Assembly (NCBI RefSeq): GCF_023617245.1
Contig: NZ_CP067396.1
Coordinates: forward strand, 5,111,001-5,175,000
Source of the DNA: Lysobacter enzymogenes
GTDB taxonomy: Bacteria; Pseudomonadota; Gammaproteobacteria; Xanthomonadales; Xanthomonadaceae
Direction: 5' to 3'
Length of the DNA stretch: 64,000 nucleotides
This document shows positions 31,699 to 42,279 of this stretch, piece after piece. Made by a program: the position numbers and the translations under genes. The notes beneath the pieces are model-generated. The model was not told where the DNA came from and did not search any database. It saw only the letters and a list, made by a program, of their open reading frames with translations. The first letter of the stretch is position 1. Each line of letters begins with the position of its first letter.

Positions 31699-32538
31699 TC
31701 AATGACTCTCGTACGCGCCGGCGATGTAGACGACGGTGAGGATCATGAAGATGAAGGCCTGCAGCAGCACGATCAGGATGTGGAACAGCGCCCAGGCGGC
31801 GTTGAAGATCACGCCCGGCACGAACATCAGCAGACCGCCGCCGAGCAGGCCGGCGATGAGCATGAACACCAGCTCGCCGCCGTACATGTTGCCGAACAGT
31901 CGCATCGCCAGGCTGACCGGCTTGACCAGGTACTCGATGACGTTGAGTCCCAGGTTGGCCGGAGCGAGCGCGATCTTGGCGCCGGTGCTGTGAGCGTGGA
32001 ACGGAGCGGTGAGCAGCTCCTTGCCGAAGCCCAGGCCGCCCTTGGCCTTGACCGAGTGATAGAGGATCAGGAAGAACACGGTGGTCGACAGCGCCAGCGT
32101 CGTGTTCAGGTCCGCGGTCGGGACCCAGCGGAAGTAGGTGTGGTGCGCCACTTCGGCGCCGGCGGTGGTCTTGACCACCCAGCCCGGCAGGTCGAGCGGC
32201 AGCAGGTCCATGCCGTTCATCAGCACGACCCAGACGAAGATCGTCAGCGCCAGCGGCGTCAGCGAGCTGCGGTCGCCGTGGAAGCTGTCCTTCACCTGGC
32301 CGTCGATGAACTCCAGGATCAGCTCGACGAAGGCCTGCCCCTTGGACGGCACGCCCGAGCTGGCCTTGCGCGCGAAGAAACCGAACCAGGTGATGAAGAC
32401 CAGGCCCAGGATCAGCGAAACGACCCAGGTGTCGATATGGAAGGCACCACCACCCAGCGAGATCGTGTTCTGCTGAAGATGGTGCTGGATGTATTCGTTC
32501 AGGCCGCCCGAACCGGTCTGTTCACTCACGAAAGACAC
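31699..32538 (-). CDS. atpB: ATP synthase Fo a subunit
   Basis: Up to 279 aa. Five to six membrane helices; 'RLFGNMYGGELVFMLIAGLL' carries the essential Arg, and 'PLDLPGWVVKT' and 'ELILEFIDGQVKD' are typical. It forms the proton half-channels next to the c-ring. Two GTG starts compete: 32538, directly abutting the atpI stop, and 32529, which has AGGTG six bases upstream and is the better choice for ribosome binding. No ATG is available at the N-terminus. Confidence 0.95.
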   Translation of the reverse strand: MSFVSEQTGSGGLNEYIQHHLQQNTISLGGGAFHIDTWVVSLILGLVFITWFGFFARKASSGVPSKGQAFVELILEFIDGQVKDSFHGDRSSLTPLALTIFVWVVLMNGMDLLPLDLPGWVVKTTAGAEVAHHTYFRWVPTADLNTTLALSTTVFFLILYHSVKAKGGLGFGKELLTAPFHAHSTGAKIALAPANLGLNVIEYLVKPVSLAMRLFGNMYGGELVFMLIAGLLGGGLLMFVPGVIFNAAWALFHILIVLLQAFIFMILTVVYIAGAYESH

Positions 32539-32937
32539 CTATCGTTTCAAAAGATTGGCCAGTGCGAACGCCAGCGTCGCCGCCGACAGACTCACCAGCA
32601 TTGGCAGGGGAGGCAGACGCCACACGGCCATTCCCAGGCCGAGCACCGTCAATACCGCCACCCATTTGAATATGACTCCGAGCAACAACCGCCCGATCGC
32701 CGACCCGGCCGGTTGCACGCCGCCCCCCAACGCCATCCTGGCGGCCGCGAGATTGCCGGCCACCGCCGCGCCACCGCCCACCGCTGCCGCCAGCGCGGAC
32801 GACGCACCGAGGGAGAGGAAGGCCAGCGCGACCAGCGCCGTCGCGCCGGCTTGCCAAGCAATCGCGCGCGACGCCAGCCGGCGGCCTGCGGACAATGGAT
32901 CGTGCACGCGGGTCTCGTCGGTCTGGGGTTGGCGCAA
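32539..32937 (-). CDS. atpI: ATP synthase-associated AtpI-like protein
   Basis: 132 aa with four hydrophobic segments, the first gene of the ATP synthase operon. AtpI proteins help assemble the c-ring or transport magnesium in some bacteria. The frame begins with TTG at 32937; a GTG nine codons further in is an alternative, and neither has a strong ribosome site. The stop codon directly abuts the atpB GTG, so the two are coupled. Confidence 0.82.
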   Translation of the reverse strand: MRQPQTDETRVHDPLSAGRRLASRAIAWQAGATALVALAFLSLGASSALAAAVGGGAAVAGNLAAARMALGGGVQPAGSAIGRLLLGVIFKWVAVLTVLGLGMAVWRLPPLPMLVSLSAATLAFALANLLKR

Positions 32938-33198
32938 AGCGCCCGGTAGAGCCGCAAAAGTATAGAACGAGGGCGACTTTGCGGCAACCGGCGGCAGTCA
33001 CAGCCCTGCCATAGGCGTCATGGGGGGCGGCGATGGCGGCGGCGGCCTGCGCGTTCATGGCCGCGACTATGCCGGCAAGGGCTAGAGCGTTGAATTACCT
33101 GGGAGGTAAGCCAGCAAGCGCGGGCGCCCAATCGATAGATTATGACTATTGAAACGGTCGCATCATTCGATTTGCGTTCTGGCCGCGGAGGCGTAACT

Positions 33199-33213
33199 TG
33201 AGAATCATTCTCA
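33199..33213 (+). promoter_or_regulatory. Fur-box-like perfect 7-1-7 palindrome
   Basis: TGAGAAT-C-ATTCTCA is a perfect inverted repeat with the 7-1-7 symmetry of Fur sites (consensus TGATAAT-N-ATTATCA, two symmetrical changes). It ends 15 nt before the DUF2061 start, where binding would block transcription or translation. It sits in an AT-rich pocket also facing the ATP synthase operon, so it could affect either direction. Confidence 0.75.
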
Positions 33214-33228
33214 TCCGAGCCCAATCCC

Positions 33229-33447
33229 ATGGAGAAGACCCTCAGCTTCGCCGGCGTCCACTTCACCGTCGCCTTCCTGGTCGGCTACCTGATGACCGGC
33301 AGCGTCTGGGTCGGCGGCGCCCTGGCCCTGGTCGAGCCGGCCTGCAACACCGTCGCCTTCCACCTGCACGAGAAGGTGTGGAAGCGGATCGAACGCCGCC
33401 GCGCCGCGGCCGCGGCGACAGTCGGCGGCGACGCGCTGGCGACCTGA
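33229..33447 (+). CDS. DUF2061 small membrane protein
   Basis: 72 aa with two hydrophobic segments around 'HFTVAFLVGYLMTGSVWVGG' and 'LVEPACNTVAFHLHEKVW', the DUF2061 signature. Function unknown. The Fur-like palindrome immediately upstream suggests repression by iron. It lies between the divergent ATP synthase operon and an outer-membrane barrel gene. Confidence 0.87.
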   Translation: MEKTLSFAGVHFTVAFLVGYLMTGSVWVGGALALVEPACNTVAFHLHEKVWKRIERRRAAAAATVGGDALAT

Positions 33448-33756
33448 TCGAAATCTTTGACGGACTGCGGAACCTTTCCGCGCCGCACCGGTCAGTATCC
33501 AGGAACGCCCGCCGCCACTCTCTCCTCGTCAATGGCAAAGCAGCGGCGGGCACCCCGAAGCCCCGGCACGACCCGCCGGGGCTTCGCCTTTTTCGGCGTA
33601 CAGATTTCGACGACTCGCGTCACAGTTCATCGCTTGCGGCTTTGCGCGATCGGTCATCGAGGGTTTTTTCACGGTTACTCCACCTGAACGACGGCATCCA
33701 TGTACGCACCAGTACACGAATGTGCTGCCTTCCCCCTGTATATCCGGAGTGATCCT
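33448..33756. other. Spacer with terminator upstream of the outer-membrane barrel gene
   Basis: 309 nt. It contains the terminator at 33557-33594 and then about 160 nt of comparatively AT-rich sequence that should hold the promoter of the barrel gene. No gene is supported. Confidence 0.55.
33557..33594 (+). terminator. Intrinsic terminator
   Basis: GAAGCCCCGGC (33557-33567) pairs with GCCGGGGCTTC (33575-33585); the loop is 7 nt and 'GCCTTTTTC' follows. It would end the DUF2061 transcript. Confidence 0.85.
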
Positions 33757-34563
33757 GTGACCAACCGATTCCTTCCGTTGACGCTGGCGCTGCTGGGCGC
33801 GAGCGCCGCCTACGCCCTGCCCGCGCACGCCGAGGACGACCGATTCACCATCCGCCTGGGCGCGATGTCGGTGGATACCAGCGGCGAATTCACCGCCGGC
33901 ACCACGTTCCGCGGCAACCCCTACGAGTTCAGCCAGGACTTCGATTTCGGCAGCAAGGAAACCGTGCCGCGCCTGGAAGGCCTGTTCAAGTTCGGCGACC
34001 GCCATCGCCTGCTGTTCAATTACTGGGGCTACGACAAGAGCAAGACCGCGCGCCTGACCCAGGACGTGTCGTTCGACGACACCACCATTCCCGCCGGCAG
34101 CTTCGCCCGCGCCAAGACCAAGTTCGAACTGGCCAGCGCGATGTACGACTACGCGGTGGTGGAAACCGACACGGTCAGCTGGGGCCTGCAGATCGGCGTG
34201 GAGTACGCCAAGATCGAAGGCAAGCTGCGCGCCCAGGCAGGCACCGCGAACTACAGCGACGGCCGCAGCGAGGACGGCTACGCGCCGGTGGTCGGCAGCC
34301 GCCTGACCCTGTCGCCGAACGAGCACTGGCGCTTCGTCGTGCAAGGCCAGTACCTCGACGCCGGCTGGGGCGACTTCGGCGACTACAAGGGCGACATCAG
34401 CCGCGCCAACGCGCTGGCCGAGTACCGCTTCACCGAGAACGTCGGCGTGTTCGTCGGCTACGACTGGTTCAAGATCAACGCCAAGCGCAGCCGCGACAAC
34501 GTCGATATCGGCCTGGACCAGCGCTTCAAGGGGCCGATGGCGGGCGTGACGTTCTCGTTCTGA
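33757..34563 (+). CDS. Outer-membrane beta-barrel protein, unrecognised subfamily
   Basis: 268 aa. I use the GTG at 33757, preceded by CCGGAG at 7 nt; this start gives a clean signal peptide (cleavage near AYALPAHA-ED), whereas the ATG at 33700 would add a hydrophilic leader. The mature protein is a series of alternating amphipathic strands (RHRLLFNYWGYD, SWGLQIGVEYAKI, HWRFVVQGQYLD, VGVFVGYDWF) and ends in Phe (GVTFSF), the BAM recognition signal. It is probably a small barrel of eight to ten strands. Function unknown. Confidence 0.85.
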   Translation: MTNRFLPLTLALLGASAAYALPAHAEDDRFTIRLGAMSVDTSGEFTAGTTFRGNPYEFSQDFDFGSKETVPRLEGLFKFGDRHRLLFNYWGYDKSKTARLTQDVSFDDTTIPAGSFARAKTKFELASAMYDYAVVETDTVSWGLQIGVEYAKIEGKLRAQAGTANYSDGRSEDGYAPVVGSRLTLSPNEHWRFVVQGQYLDAGWGDFGDYKGDISRANALAEYRFTENVGVFVGYDWFKINAKRSRDNVDIGLDQRFKGPMAGVTFSF

Positions 34564-35542
34564 TCCACGCAAGGCGCCGGAGCCGGCGCTGGCTGCCGCA
34601 ACCGCGGCCCGGCGCCGTTTCCGCGGCCCCTTTCGGCTGAGATCGCCGGGCCGTCACAGGCCCGGCAGGGACACCCGCATGCTGTTCGCGCGCTTGCGCA
34701 GGCAGGTCTCCAGCGCCAGCGGCATGCGCTCGGATTCGCTGCGGTACGATTCGGCCGCTTGCGCGCTCTCGATCGGCCGCAACGCGATCTTGCCGTCGAC
34801 GAGTTCGAACTGGGTGCCGTAGCGCTGCGGCCGGCCTTCGTCCAGGCGCAGTCGATCGACCTTCTCCATCGCCTCGCGGATCAGGTATCCGCTGGCGCCG
34901 GGCGCCCGTCGCTGGGTTTCCAGGAACGCCTCGGCCCAGCGCAGTTGGCTCGCGCGGTCTTCGCGGTCGCGGTAGATCGCCTGCCACAGGGCGTCGACGC
35001 CGTCCGCGCCGATCTGGTCGACGCCGGGCATCGGCCGGCGCTGCAGGATCTCGCGCAGTTGCTGCGCCGCGGCCCGCGCCTGGGCCGGCGACACGCGCGG
35101 CGCGGCCGGCTTGCGCGGTGCCGGCTTCGCGCCGGGAGGGATCGCGGCATTGGCCGCGGCATCGGCCGCACTCGCCGCGGCGTCGGCCGCGACCGCAGCC
35201 GCATCGGCCGCTGCCACCGCCGCCGCATCGGCGGCCGCGATCGCGGCGGCGTTCGCGGCATTGCCTGCGTAGGAGCGGTCGTAGCCGCCGAACAAGGACT
35301 GATGCCCCCAGCGCAGCACCTTCTCGCGCAGCGCGGGATCGCGCGGCGCGGCGGTCGGCACGCGCAGCCGCTCGCGCTGCTGGCGCGCGGCTTCGCCGTC
35401 CCTCCAGGCCTGGCCGTGCGGACAGGCCCGGTAGTCTGCGTCGCTGGGCCGCACCGCCGGCGCCAGCGACAACCCGGCCGCCTGGGTCGCGTACAGGCCG
35501 GCGATCAGCGCCAGCGCCGCGGCCAGCGCCGGGACGCCGGCC

Positions 35543-37363
<1,821 letters not shown>

Positions 37364-37514
37364 GACGCGGCAATCCTCTTGGAAATCTTCGCTGGCGCGC
37401 GCACGGGGCGCGCGCGGTGGGGGAGCACGGCCAGGCCATGCGTGGCGCCCGCCGCGGCGGGGGCCGGAAAAGCGCCGGTGCGCGCGGGCGTCGCCGCCGC
37501 GCGCGCCGGTGCGG

Positions 37515-38198
37515 TCACGATGCGGGCGCGGCCTGCAGCTGGCGTTCGAGTTCGTCCAGCGATTCGCCCAGCGCGCGCCAGCGGCGCTCGCGCTTGCCGG
37601 CGCTCTCGTTGGCCGCCTCGGTCAGCAGCGTGGCCTGCTCCATCAGGGTTTCGCCGTAGCCGCAGTCGGGACGCGCGCCGCTGACGCGCAGGCCGTCGAC
37701 GACGAACAGCAGTTGTTCGGAATCGCGGTACTCGGCCGGCCTGTCGGCCGGCACCGCCTGTTCCAGCGCACGCTTCCAGGTCGCGACCAGGCGCTGGGCC
37801 AGCGCGGCCGGGATCGGCGCTTCCTCGCTGTCCACGTCCTGGTCCACGCGCAGTTCCAGCGCGCCGCCGCCGCGCGAGCCGTTCCAGACCTGGACGCGCC
37901 CGTCCGGCCTGGCGTGGCGCAGGGTCCAGTCGGCGCCGTCGGCGGCGGCCGCGATCAGCATCAGCCCGCTCTCGGTGCCGCGGGTCGGCAGCAGGGTCAG
38001 GCTCAGCCGCGGCTCGGCCTTGGCCGCGAGCAACTGCTCCACGGCCGAACCGTGGTTTTCCGTCGCCGGCGGCCAGCCGCGGCCGAGCGGCAGGCGGCAG
38101 CCGTCGGCGGCCTGCGCCAGCGGCGCGGCGAGGACGGCGGCCAGGCCGAGCCAGGCCAGGCGGCGGGAGACGGAAGCGGAACGCGGGTGACGGCTCAT
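37515..38198 (-). CDS. Exported protein of unknown function between aceF and lpdA
   Basis: 227 aa. Signal peptide (LAWLGLAAVLAAPLAQA-AD) and a mature part with two Cys near the ends (DGCRLPLG, DCGYGE) that may form a disulfide. The C-terminus is a charged coiled coil (ERRWRALGESLDELERQL). No family recognised. It is co-directional with aceF (128-nt gap) and lpdA (151-nt gap), so it may merely share the transcript; a periplasmic protein has no obvious role in pyruvate dehydrogenase. Confidence 0.75.
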   Translation of the reverse strand: MSRHPRSASVSRRLAWLGLAAVLAAPLAQAADGCRLPLGRGWPPATENHGSAVEQLLAAKAEPRLSLTLLPTRGTESGLMLIAAAADGADWTLRHARPDGRVQVWNGSRGGGALELRVDQDVDSEEAPIPAALAQRLVATWKRALEQAVPADRPAEYRDSEQLLFVVDGLRVSGARPDCGYGETLMEQATLLTEAANESAGKRERRWRALGESLDELERQLQAAPAS

Positions 38199-38326
38199 CG
38201 GCGGAGGGGATTCCTGGTGGCGGGCGGTACGGGCGGACGGACCGGCGCGGAACGGACCGGCGGCGACGACCGGGCGCGGCGAACGGCCGCGCACCGCGGC
38301 CGCCGACGCGGACGACGACGTGACGT

Positions 38327-39739
38327 TTACAGCAGCGAGCGGCGCATGTCGGCGAGCAGCTGCGCCAGGTAGGCGGTGAAGCGCGCCGCCGCGGCGCCGT
38401 CGATGACGCGGTGGTCGTAAGACAGCGACAGCGGCAGGATCAGCCGCGGCGCGAACTGCTTGCCGTCCCACACCGGCTTGGTCGCCGACTTCGACACGCC
38501 CAGGATCGCGACTTCCGGCGCGTTGACGATCGGGGTGAACGCGGTGCCGCCGATGCCGCCGAGCGAGCTGATCGAGAAGCAGCCGCCGCTCATGTCGGCC
38601 GGGCCGAGCTTGCCGTCGCGCGCCTTGGCCGCCAGTTCGCCGGTTTCGCGCGCGATCTGCAGCACGCCCTTCTTGTCGACGTCGCGCACCACCGGCACGA
38701 CCAGGCCGTTCGGGGTGTCGGCGGCGAAGCCGATGTGGAAGTACTTCTTCAGCGTGAGGTTCTCGCCGCTGGCGTCGAGCGAGGCGTTGAAGGTCGGGAA
38801 CTTCTGCAGCGCGTTGACCGAGGCCTTCATCAGGAACGCGAGCATGGTCAGCTTGATGCCGGCCTTCTCGTTTTCCTTGTTGAGCGCCACGCGCAGCGCC
38901 TCCAGGTCGGTGATGTCGGCGTCGTCGTGCTGGGTGACGTGCGGGATCATCGCCCAGTTGCGCGCCAGGTTGGCGCCGGAGAGCTTCTGGATGCGGGTCA
39001 GCGGCTTGGTCTCGACCTCGCCGAACTTGCTGAAGTCGACCTTCGGCCACGGCAGCAGGTTGAGGCCGCCGCCGAGCGCCGGCGCGGCGCCGGCCGCGGC
39101 CGGCGCGCCGCCACCGCCCTGCATGACGCCCTTGACGAAGGACTGCACGTCTTCCTTGCTGATCCGGCCGCCGCGCGCGCTGCCGCTGACGCGCGTCAGG
39201 TCGACGCCGAGCTCGCGCGCGAACAGGCGCACCGCCGGGCTGGCGTAGGGCACCTTGTCGGGCATCAGTTCTTCGGCGGTGAAGGCCACCGGCGGGGTGC
39301 GCGGCGGCAGCGCTTCGGGATCGGTGCCGGCGGCGGCGCCGGGCAGCGGGGCCGGGGCCGCGGGCTGGGGCGCTTCGGCCTTCGGCGCCGGCGCGGGTTC
39401 GCTCTTGGCCGGCGCGGGAGCTTCGGCCTTGGCGGGGGCCGGGGCGGCGGGTTTGGCCGCTTCCTGCGCCGGCGCCGGCGCCTGCTTTGCGTCCCCTTCG
39501 GTGGGTTCGATCAAGGCCACCACGCTGCCTTCCGCCAGCTGATCGCCGAGCTTGACCTTGAGCTCGCGCACGATGCCCGCGAACGGCGCCGGCACTTCCA
39601 TCGTGGCCTTGTCCGACTCCAGCGTGACCAGGCCCTGGTCCTGGGTCACCGTGTCGCCGACCGCGACCAACAGTTCGATGACGGGCACGCCGTCGTAGTC
39701 GCCGATGTCGGGGACGCGTGCTTCCTTCAGATCAGCCAT
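38327..39739 (-). CDS. aceF: Pyruvate dehydrogenase E2, dihydrolipoyl acetyltransferase
   Basis: 470 aa. One lipoyl domain (residues 1-75, Lys in ESDKATME), an Ala/Pro/Lys linker (about 85-150), a peripheral-subunit-binding domain (YASPAVRLFARELGVDL, about 165-200) and the catalytic core with 'SLSYDHRVIDGA' (active His and Asp) near the end. It transfers the acetyl group to CoA. Having one lipoyl domain here and another on LpdA is characteristic of this bacterial group. I chose ATG 39739 over an upstream in-frame TTG. aceE is absent from the neighbourhood. Confidence 0.96.
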   Translation of the reverse strand: MADLKEARVPDIGDYDGVPVIELLVAVGDTVTQDQGLVTLESDKATMEVPAPFAGIVRELKVKLGDQLAEGSVVALIEPTEGDAKQAPAPAQEAAKPAAPAPAKAEAPAPAKSEPAPAPKAEAPQPAAPAPLPGAAAGTDPEALPPRTPPVAFTAEELMPDKVPYASPAVRLFARELGVDLTRVSGSARGGRISKEDVQSFVKGVMQGGGGAPAAAGAAPALGGGLNLLPWPKVDFSKFGEVETKPLTRIQKLSGANLARNWAMIPHVTQHDDADITDLEALRVALNKENEKAGIKLTMLAFLMKASVNALQKFPTFNASLDASGENLTLKKYFHIGFAADTPNGLVVPVVRDVDKKGVLQIARETGELAAKARDGKLGPADMSGGCFSISSLGGIGGTAFTPIVNAPEVAILGVSKSATKPVWDGKQFAPRLILPLSLSYDHRVIDGAAAARFTAYLAQLLADMRRSLL

Positions 39740-39957
39740 GTTCGTGGGGCTCCGCAAATGCGCGAAAACCCTATTGTGGCGTGTGCGGGCGGTTGCGCCA
39801 ACCGCACCGGGGCCGGTGCAGTACTAAAGGCCTAAGCGGCACAGCCGGTGCGCCGGCGGCGTGTGCGTACGCCCCAGTATTGCCGTCGGCGGCCCGTCGG
39901 CGAAGCGGCGCGCGCCGGGGCGGACAGGTCCGCCTCAGGCCGCGCCGCAGCGGTCGC

Positions 39958-40740
39958 TCAGCGCTTGCCGGCCTCGTCCGTACGCGGCGGCGCGGGGGTG
40001 TAGTCGACCTTGAGCAGGTCCAGCGGGCGGCCGTCGAAGCGGTAGGCCAGCGCGTTCTCCAGCTCGTCCAGCGCGCGCACGCTCTGGCACAGGCGGTCGC
40101 TGCGGCGCTCCAGGGACTCGGCGCGCGGCTTCACCGCGGCTTCGATCTGGGCGTCGAGATTGTCCAACTGCTCGAAACGCTTGACGTCGCCGCTGAGCGC
40201 GGCGCTGACCGCGCCGCCGACGAGGTCGCCGATCACCAGCGGCACCGCCTCGCCGACCGCCTTGCCGATGCTGTCGCCGAGCAGCTTGCCGCTGAAGCGG
40301 GTCGGGCCGATGGCGTCGCGCAGGCCGGCGTCGAGCTGCTTGCGCGCTTGCGCGACCTTGGCCTGGGTGCGGTCGGGGTGGTTGCCGAGCTTGACCGCGA
40401 CCTCGCCGAGCGCGGCCAGGGCGATGTCGGCGGCTTCGCGGGCGATGGCCTGGGTCTCGGGCATGGTCGCGCGCGCGCCGCGCTCGAACTCGGCCAGCCG
40501 GCGCGCGTCCGGCGCGTTGAGCTCGACCCAGCGGTCGTCGACGAACAGCCGGCCCTGGCGCATCACGATCGCCTTGGGCGCGCCGTCCTGGCGGGTCAGG
40601 ATCAGGCTGCGCTCATTGAGGGTGAGCTGGTACGGGCTGTCGATCTCGCAGCGGCTGTCGATCTCGACGCTGGCGGAGGCGGCGCCGCAAACCAGCATCG
40701 TGGCGGCGGCGGCGAAGCGGAACAGCGGGCGGGCGGGCAT
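39958..40740 (-). CDS. DUF2884 (YggN-like) exported protein
   Basis: 260 aa. The signal peptide ends near 'CGAASA'. The mature part contains 'LTLNERSLILTRQDG', 'GRLFVDDRWVELN' and a helical C-terminal half, as in DUF2884/YggN proteins of unknown function in the periplasm. Monocistronic, with 218 nt to aceF and a 661-nt gene-free region upstream. Confidence 0.78.
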   Translation of the reverse strand: MPARPLFRFAAAATMLVCGAASASVEIDSRCEIDSPYQLTLNERSLILTRQDGAPKAIVMRQGRLFVDDRWVELNAPDARRLAEFERGARATMPETQAIAREAADIALAALGEVAVKLGNHPDRTQAKVAQARKQLDAGLRDAIGPTRFSGKLLGDSIGKAVGEAVPLVIGDLVGGAVSAALSGDVKRFEQLDNLDAQIEAAVKPRAESLERRSDRLCQSVRALDELENALAYRFDGRPLDLLKVDYTPAPPRTDEAGKR

Positions 40741-41401
40741 CGTCGCGTCCTAGACGGTGGGATGGGCGCAGCTTGCCGCCGACGCCGCCGGCGCGGCACG
40801 TGCCTTTCGATGGCATGACCTTCGTCATGGCGGTTGGCCGTGCCGATCGTGGCGGCTCGCGCGCGGCGCGGGATGCGGTCGCGCAGCCGGCGGCGCCGAA
40901 CGCGCGCGCGGCGGGTTGCGCGTGCATCGGTTCTCGGCGCCGCGCGAACGCGTGCGCGGCGAACTTCCTGCGAAGACAAAACGCTTCGTTTCCGTTCCGT
41001 TCAAGCGGCGCGCGCGCATCCGCGCCATCGCATCCAAGCGCTTGCGCGCCCTCGCGCGGCGCGCACCGAAGCACGCGCGCGCATCGTTCATGTTGCGGCC
41101 ATGCGCATCGGACAAGGCCGTTTTTCAGGCGTTTCCTCGCTAAAACGCGATCGCGTCGAGGCGCTCCGCGCACCGAACCGCATCCGCGCGCATGCATCGT
41201 CGGCGGTTTTTCGCGCCGCTCTTCGTTCGTTCATTTCATTCATTTTTGCCTTGAAAACAGGCCTCTAACACGATACTCGCGTGAAAAGTTCCTTCACGCG
41301 CGTCCGCGCGGCAAGTTCGGTTCATGCATGCGTTGCTAACTTGCGCCCCGCCTCCCCCAAGGCAACACAGCAGTACACACAACAACACAGGAGTCCACTC
41401 C
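40741..41401. other. 661-nt gene-free region upstream of ompW-like gene
   Basis: Long stretches of alternating GCGCGC are interrupted by short A/T tracts around 40970-41010, 41130-41160 and 41220-41260. The overlapping short ORFs are all Arg/Ala rich, lack ribosome sites and do not resemble proteins. It must include the divergent promoters of the DUF2884 gene and the OmpW-like gene. The alternating purine-pyrimidine tracts could adopt Z-DNA. Confidence 0.5.
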
Positions 41402-42034
41402 ATGATCCGCTTCCGTCATTTGACCCTTGCCATGCTCGGCGCCCTGGCCTTCGCCCCGGCCGCCTTCGCTCAGGATGCTTCCACCGACAGCGCCAGCGGC
41501 AAGCGCTTCGCCATCGTCGGCGGCTACGCCCTGAGCCAGCCGACCAAGAACCCGCAGATCGGCGGCGTGCGCACCGACGTCGACGGCGACGGCGCTCCGA
41601 CCCTCAGCGCCAGCTACTTCTTCAACGACAACTTCGCCATCGAGGCGTGGGGTTCGGCCGACAAGTTCGGCCAGCGCCTGAACTCGAACGGCGGCAAGAT
41701 CGGCAGCGTCGATTCGCAGCCGGTCGCGCTCAGCGGCCAGTACCACTTCCGCGGCACCGACAGCATCGTGCGTCCGTTCGTGGGCCTGGGCTACTACCAG
41801 GCCAACTACAGCGGCGAAACCCTGCGCAGCGGCCAGCGCCTGGGCGTGGACGACGCCAAGGGCGGCATCGCCACCGCCGGCGTCGATCTCAACATCAATC
41901 CGACCTGGTTCGCCCGTGCCGACGTGCGCTACATGCAGGGCAGCAAGTCGGACGTGAAGCTGGACGGCGTCAAGGTCGGCGAGGCCGAGCTGAACCCGGT
42001 CACCGTCGGCGTCGGCATCGGCGCGCGCTTCTGA
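41402..42034 (+). CDS. OmpW family outer-membrane protein
   Basis: 210 aa. ATG at 41402 follows AGGAG by 9 nt. Signal peptide ends 'PAAFAQD'. The mature eight-stranded barrel shows 'APTLSASYFFNDNFAIEAWGS', 'SGQYHFRG', 'RPFVGLGYYQANYS' and ends in Phe (GIGARF), matching OmpW. Such barrels admit small hydrophobic molecules through the outer membrane. An in-frame upstream start at 41324 would destroy the signal peptide. Confidence 0.92.
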   Translation: MIRFRHLTLAMLGALAFAPAAFAQDASTDSASGKRFAIVGGYALSQPTKNPQIGGVRTDVDGDGAPTLSASYFFNDNFAIEAWGSADKFGQRLNSNGGKIGSVDSQPVALSGQYHFRGTDSIVRPFVGLGYYQANYSGETLRSGQRLGVDDAKGGIATAGVDLNINPTWFARADVRYMQGSKSDVKLDGVKVGEAELNPVTVGVGIGARF

Positions 42035-42052
42035 TCGGATCGCAGGCATGCG

Positions 42053-42170
42053 CCGGCACCGCAGCAAGCAGTAGCAGTAGCAGTACCGTAGTGGCAGTGG
42101 CTTGAACGCAGTACGCAGTCGCGACACCGCAGTACGCAACAAGCAGCACAGCAGTACTTAGCAAGCAGTA
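42053..42170. repeat. Degenerate GCAGTA repeat tract
   Basis: GCAGTA occurs three times head-to-tail at about 42067-42085 and several more times, irregularly spaced, up to the terminator. A related CAGTACACACAAC stretch sits before the gene at about 41368. It is noncoding and separates the OmpW-like stop from its terminator. Confidence 0.65.
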
Positions 42171-42174
42171 GCGG

Positions 42175-42204
42175 ACGGGCTCCTTCGGGAGCCCGTTCGT
42201 TTTT
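42175..42204 (+). terminator. Intrinsic terminator of the ompW-like gene
   Basis: ACGGGCTCC (42175-42183) and GGAGCCCGT (42188-42196) form a 9-bp stem with a 4-nt loop and are followed by 'TCGTTTTT'. Confidence 0.92.
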
Positions 42205-42279
42205 GCGCGACGGTTTCCGCGCGTTCGTCGCGCGCGTCTTATCGACGGGTTCGTCCCGCGCGCCCGCCGCGCGCGCCGC

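Noticed and set aside
40757..41339. Several overlapping 90-190-codon ORFs
   Set aside because: All are Arg/Ala-rich, lack ribosome sites, overlap one another on both strands and lie in alternating GC sequence.
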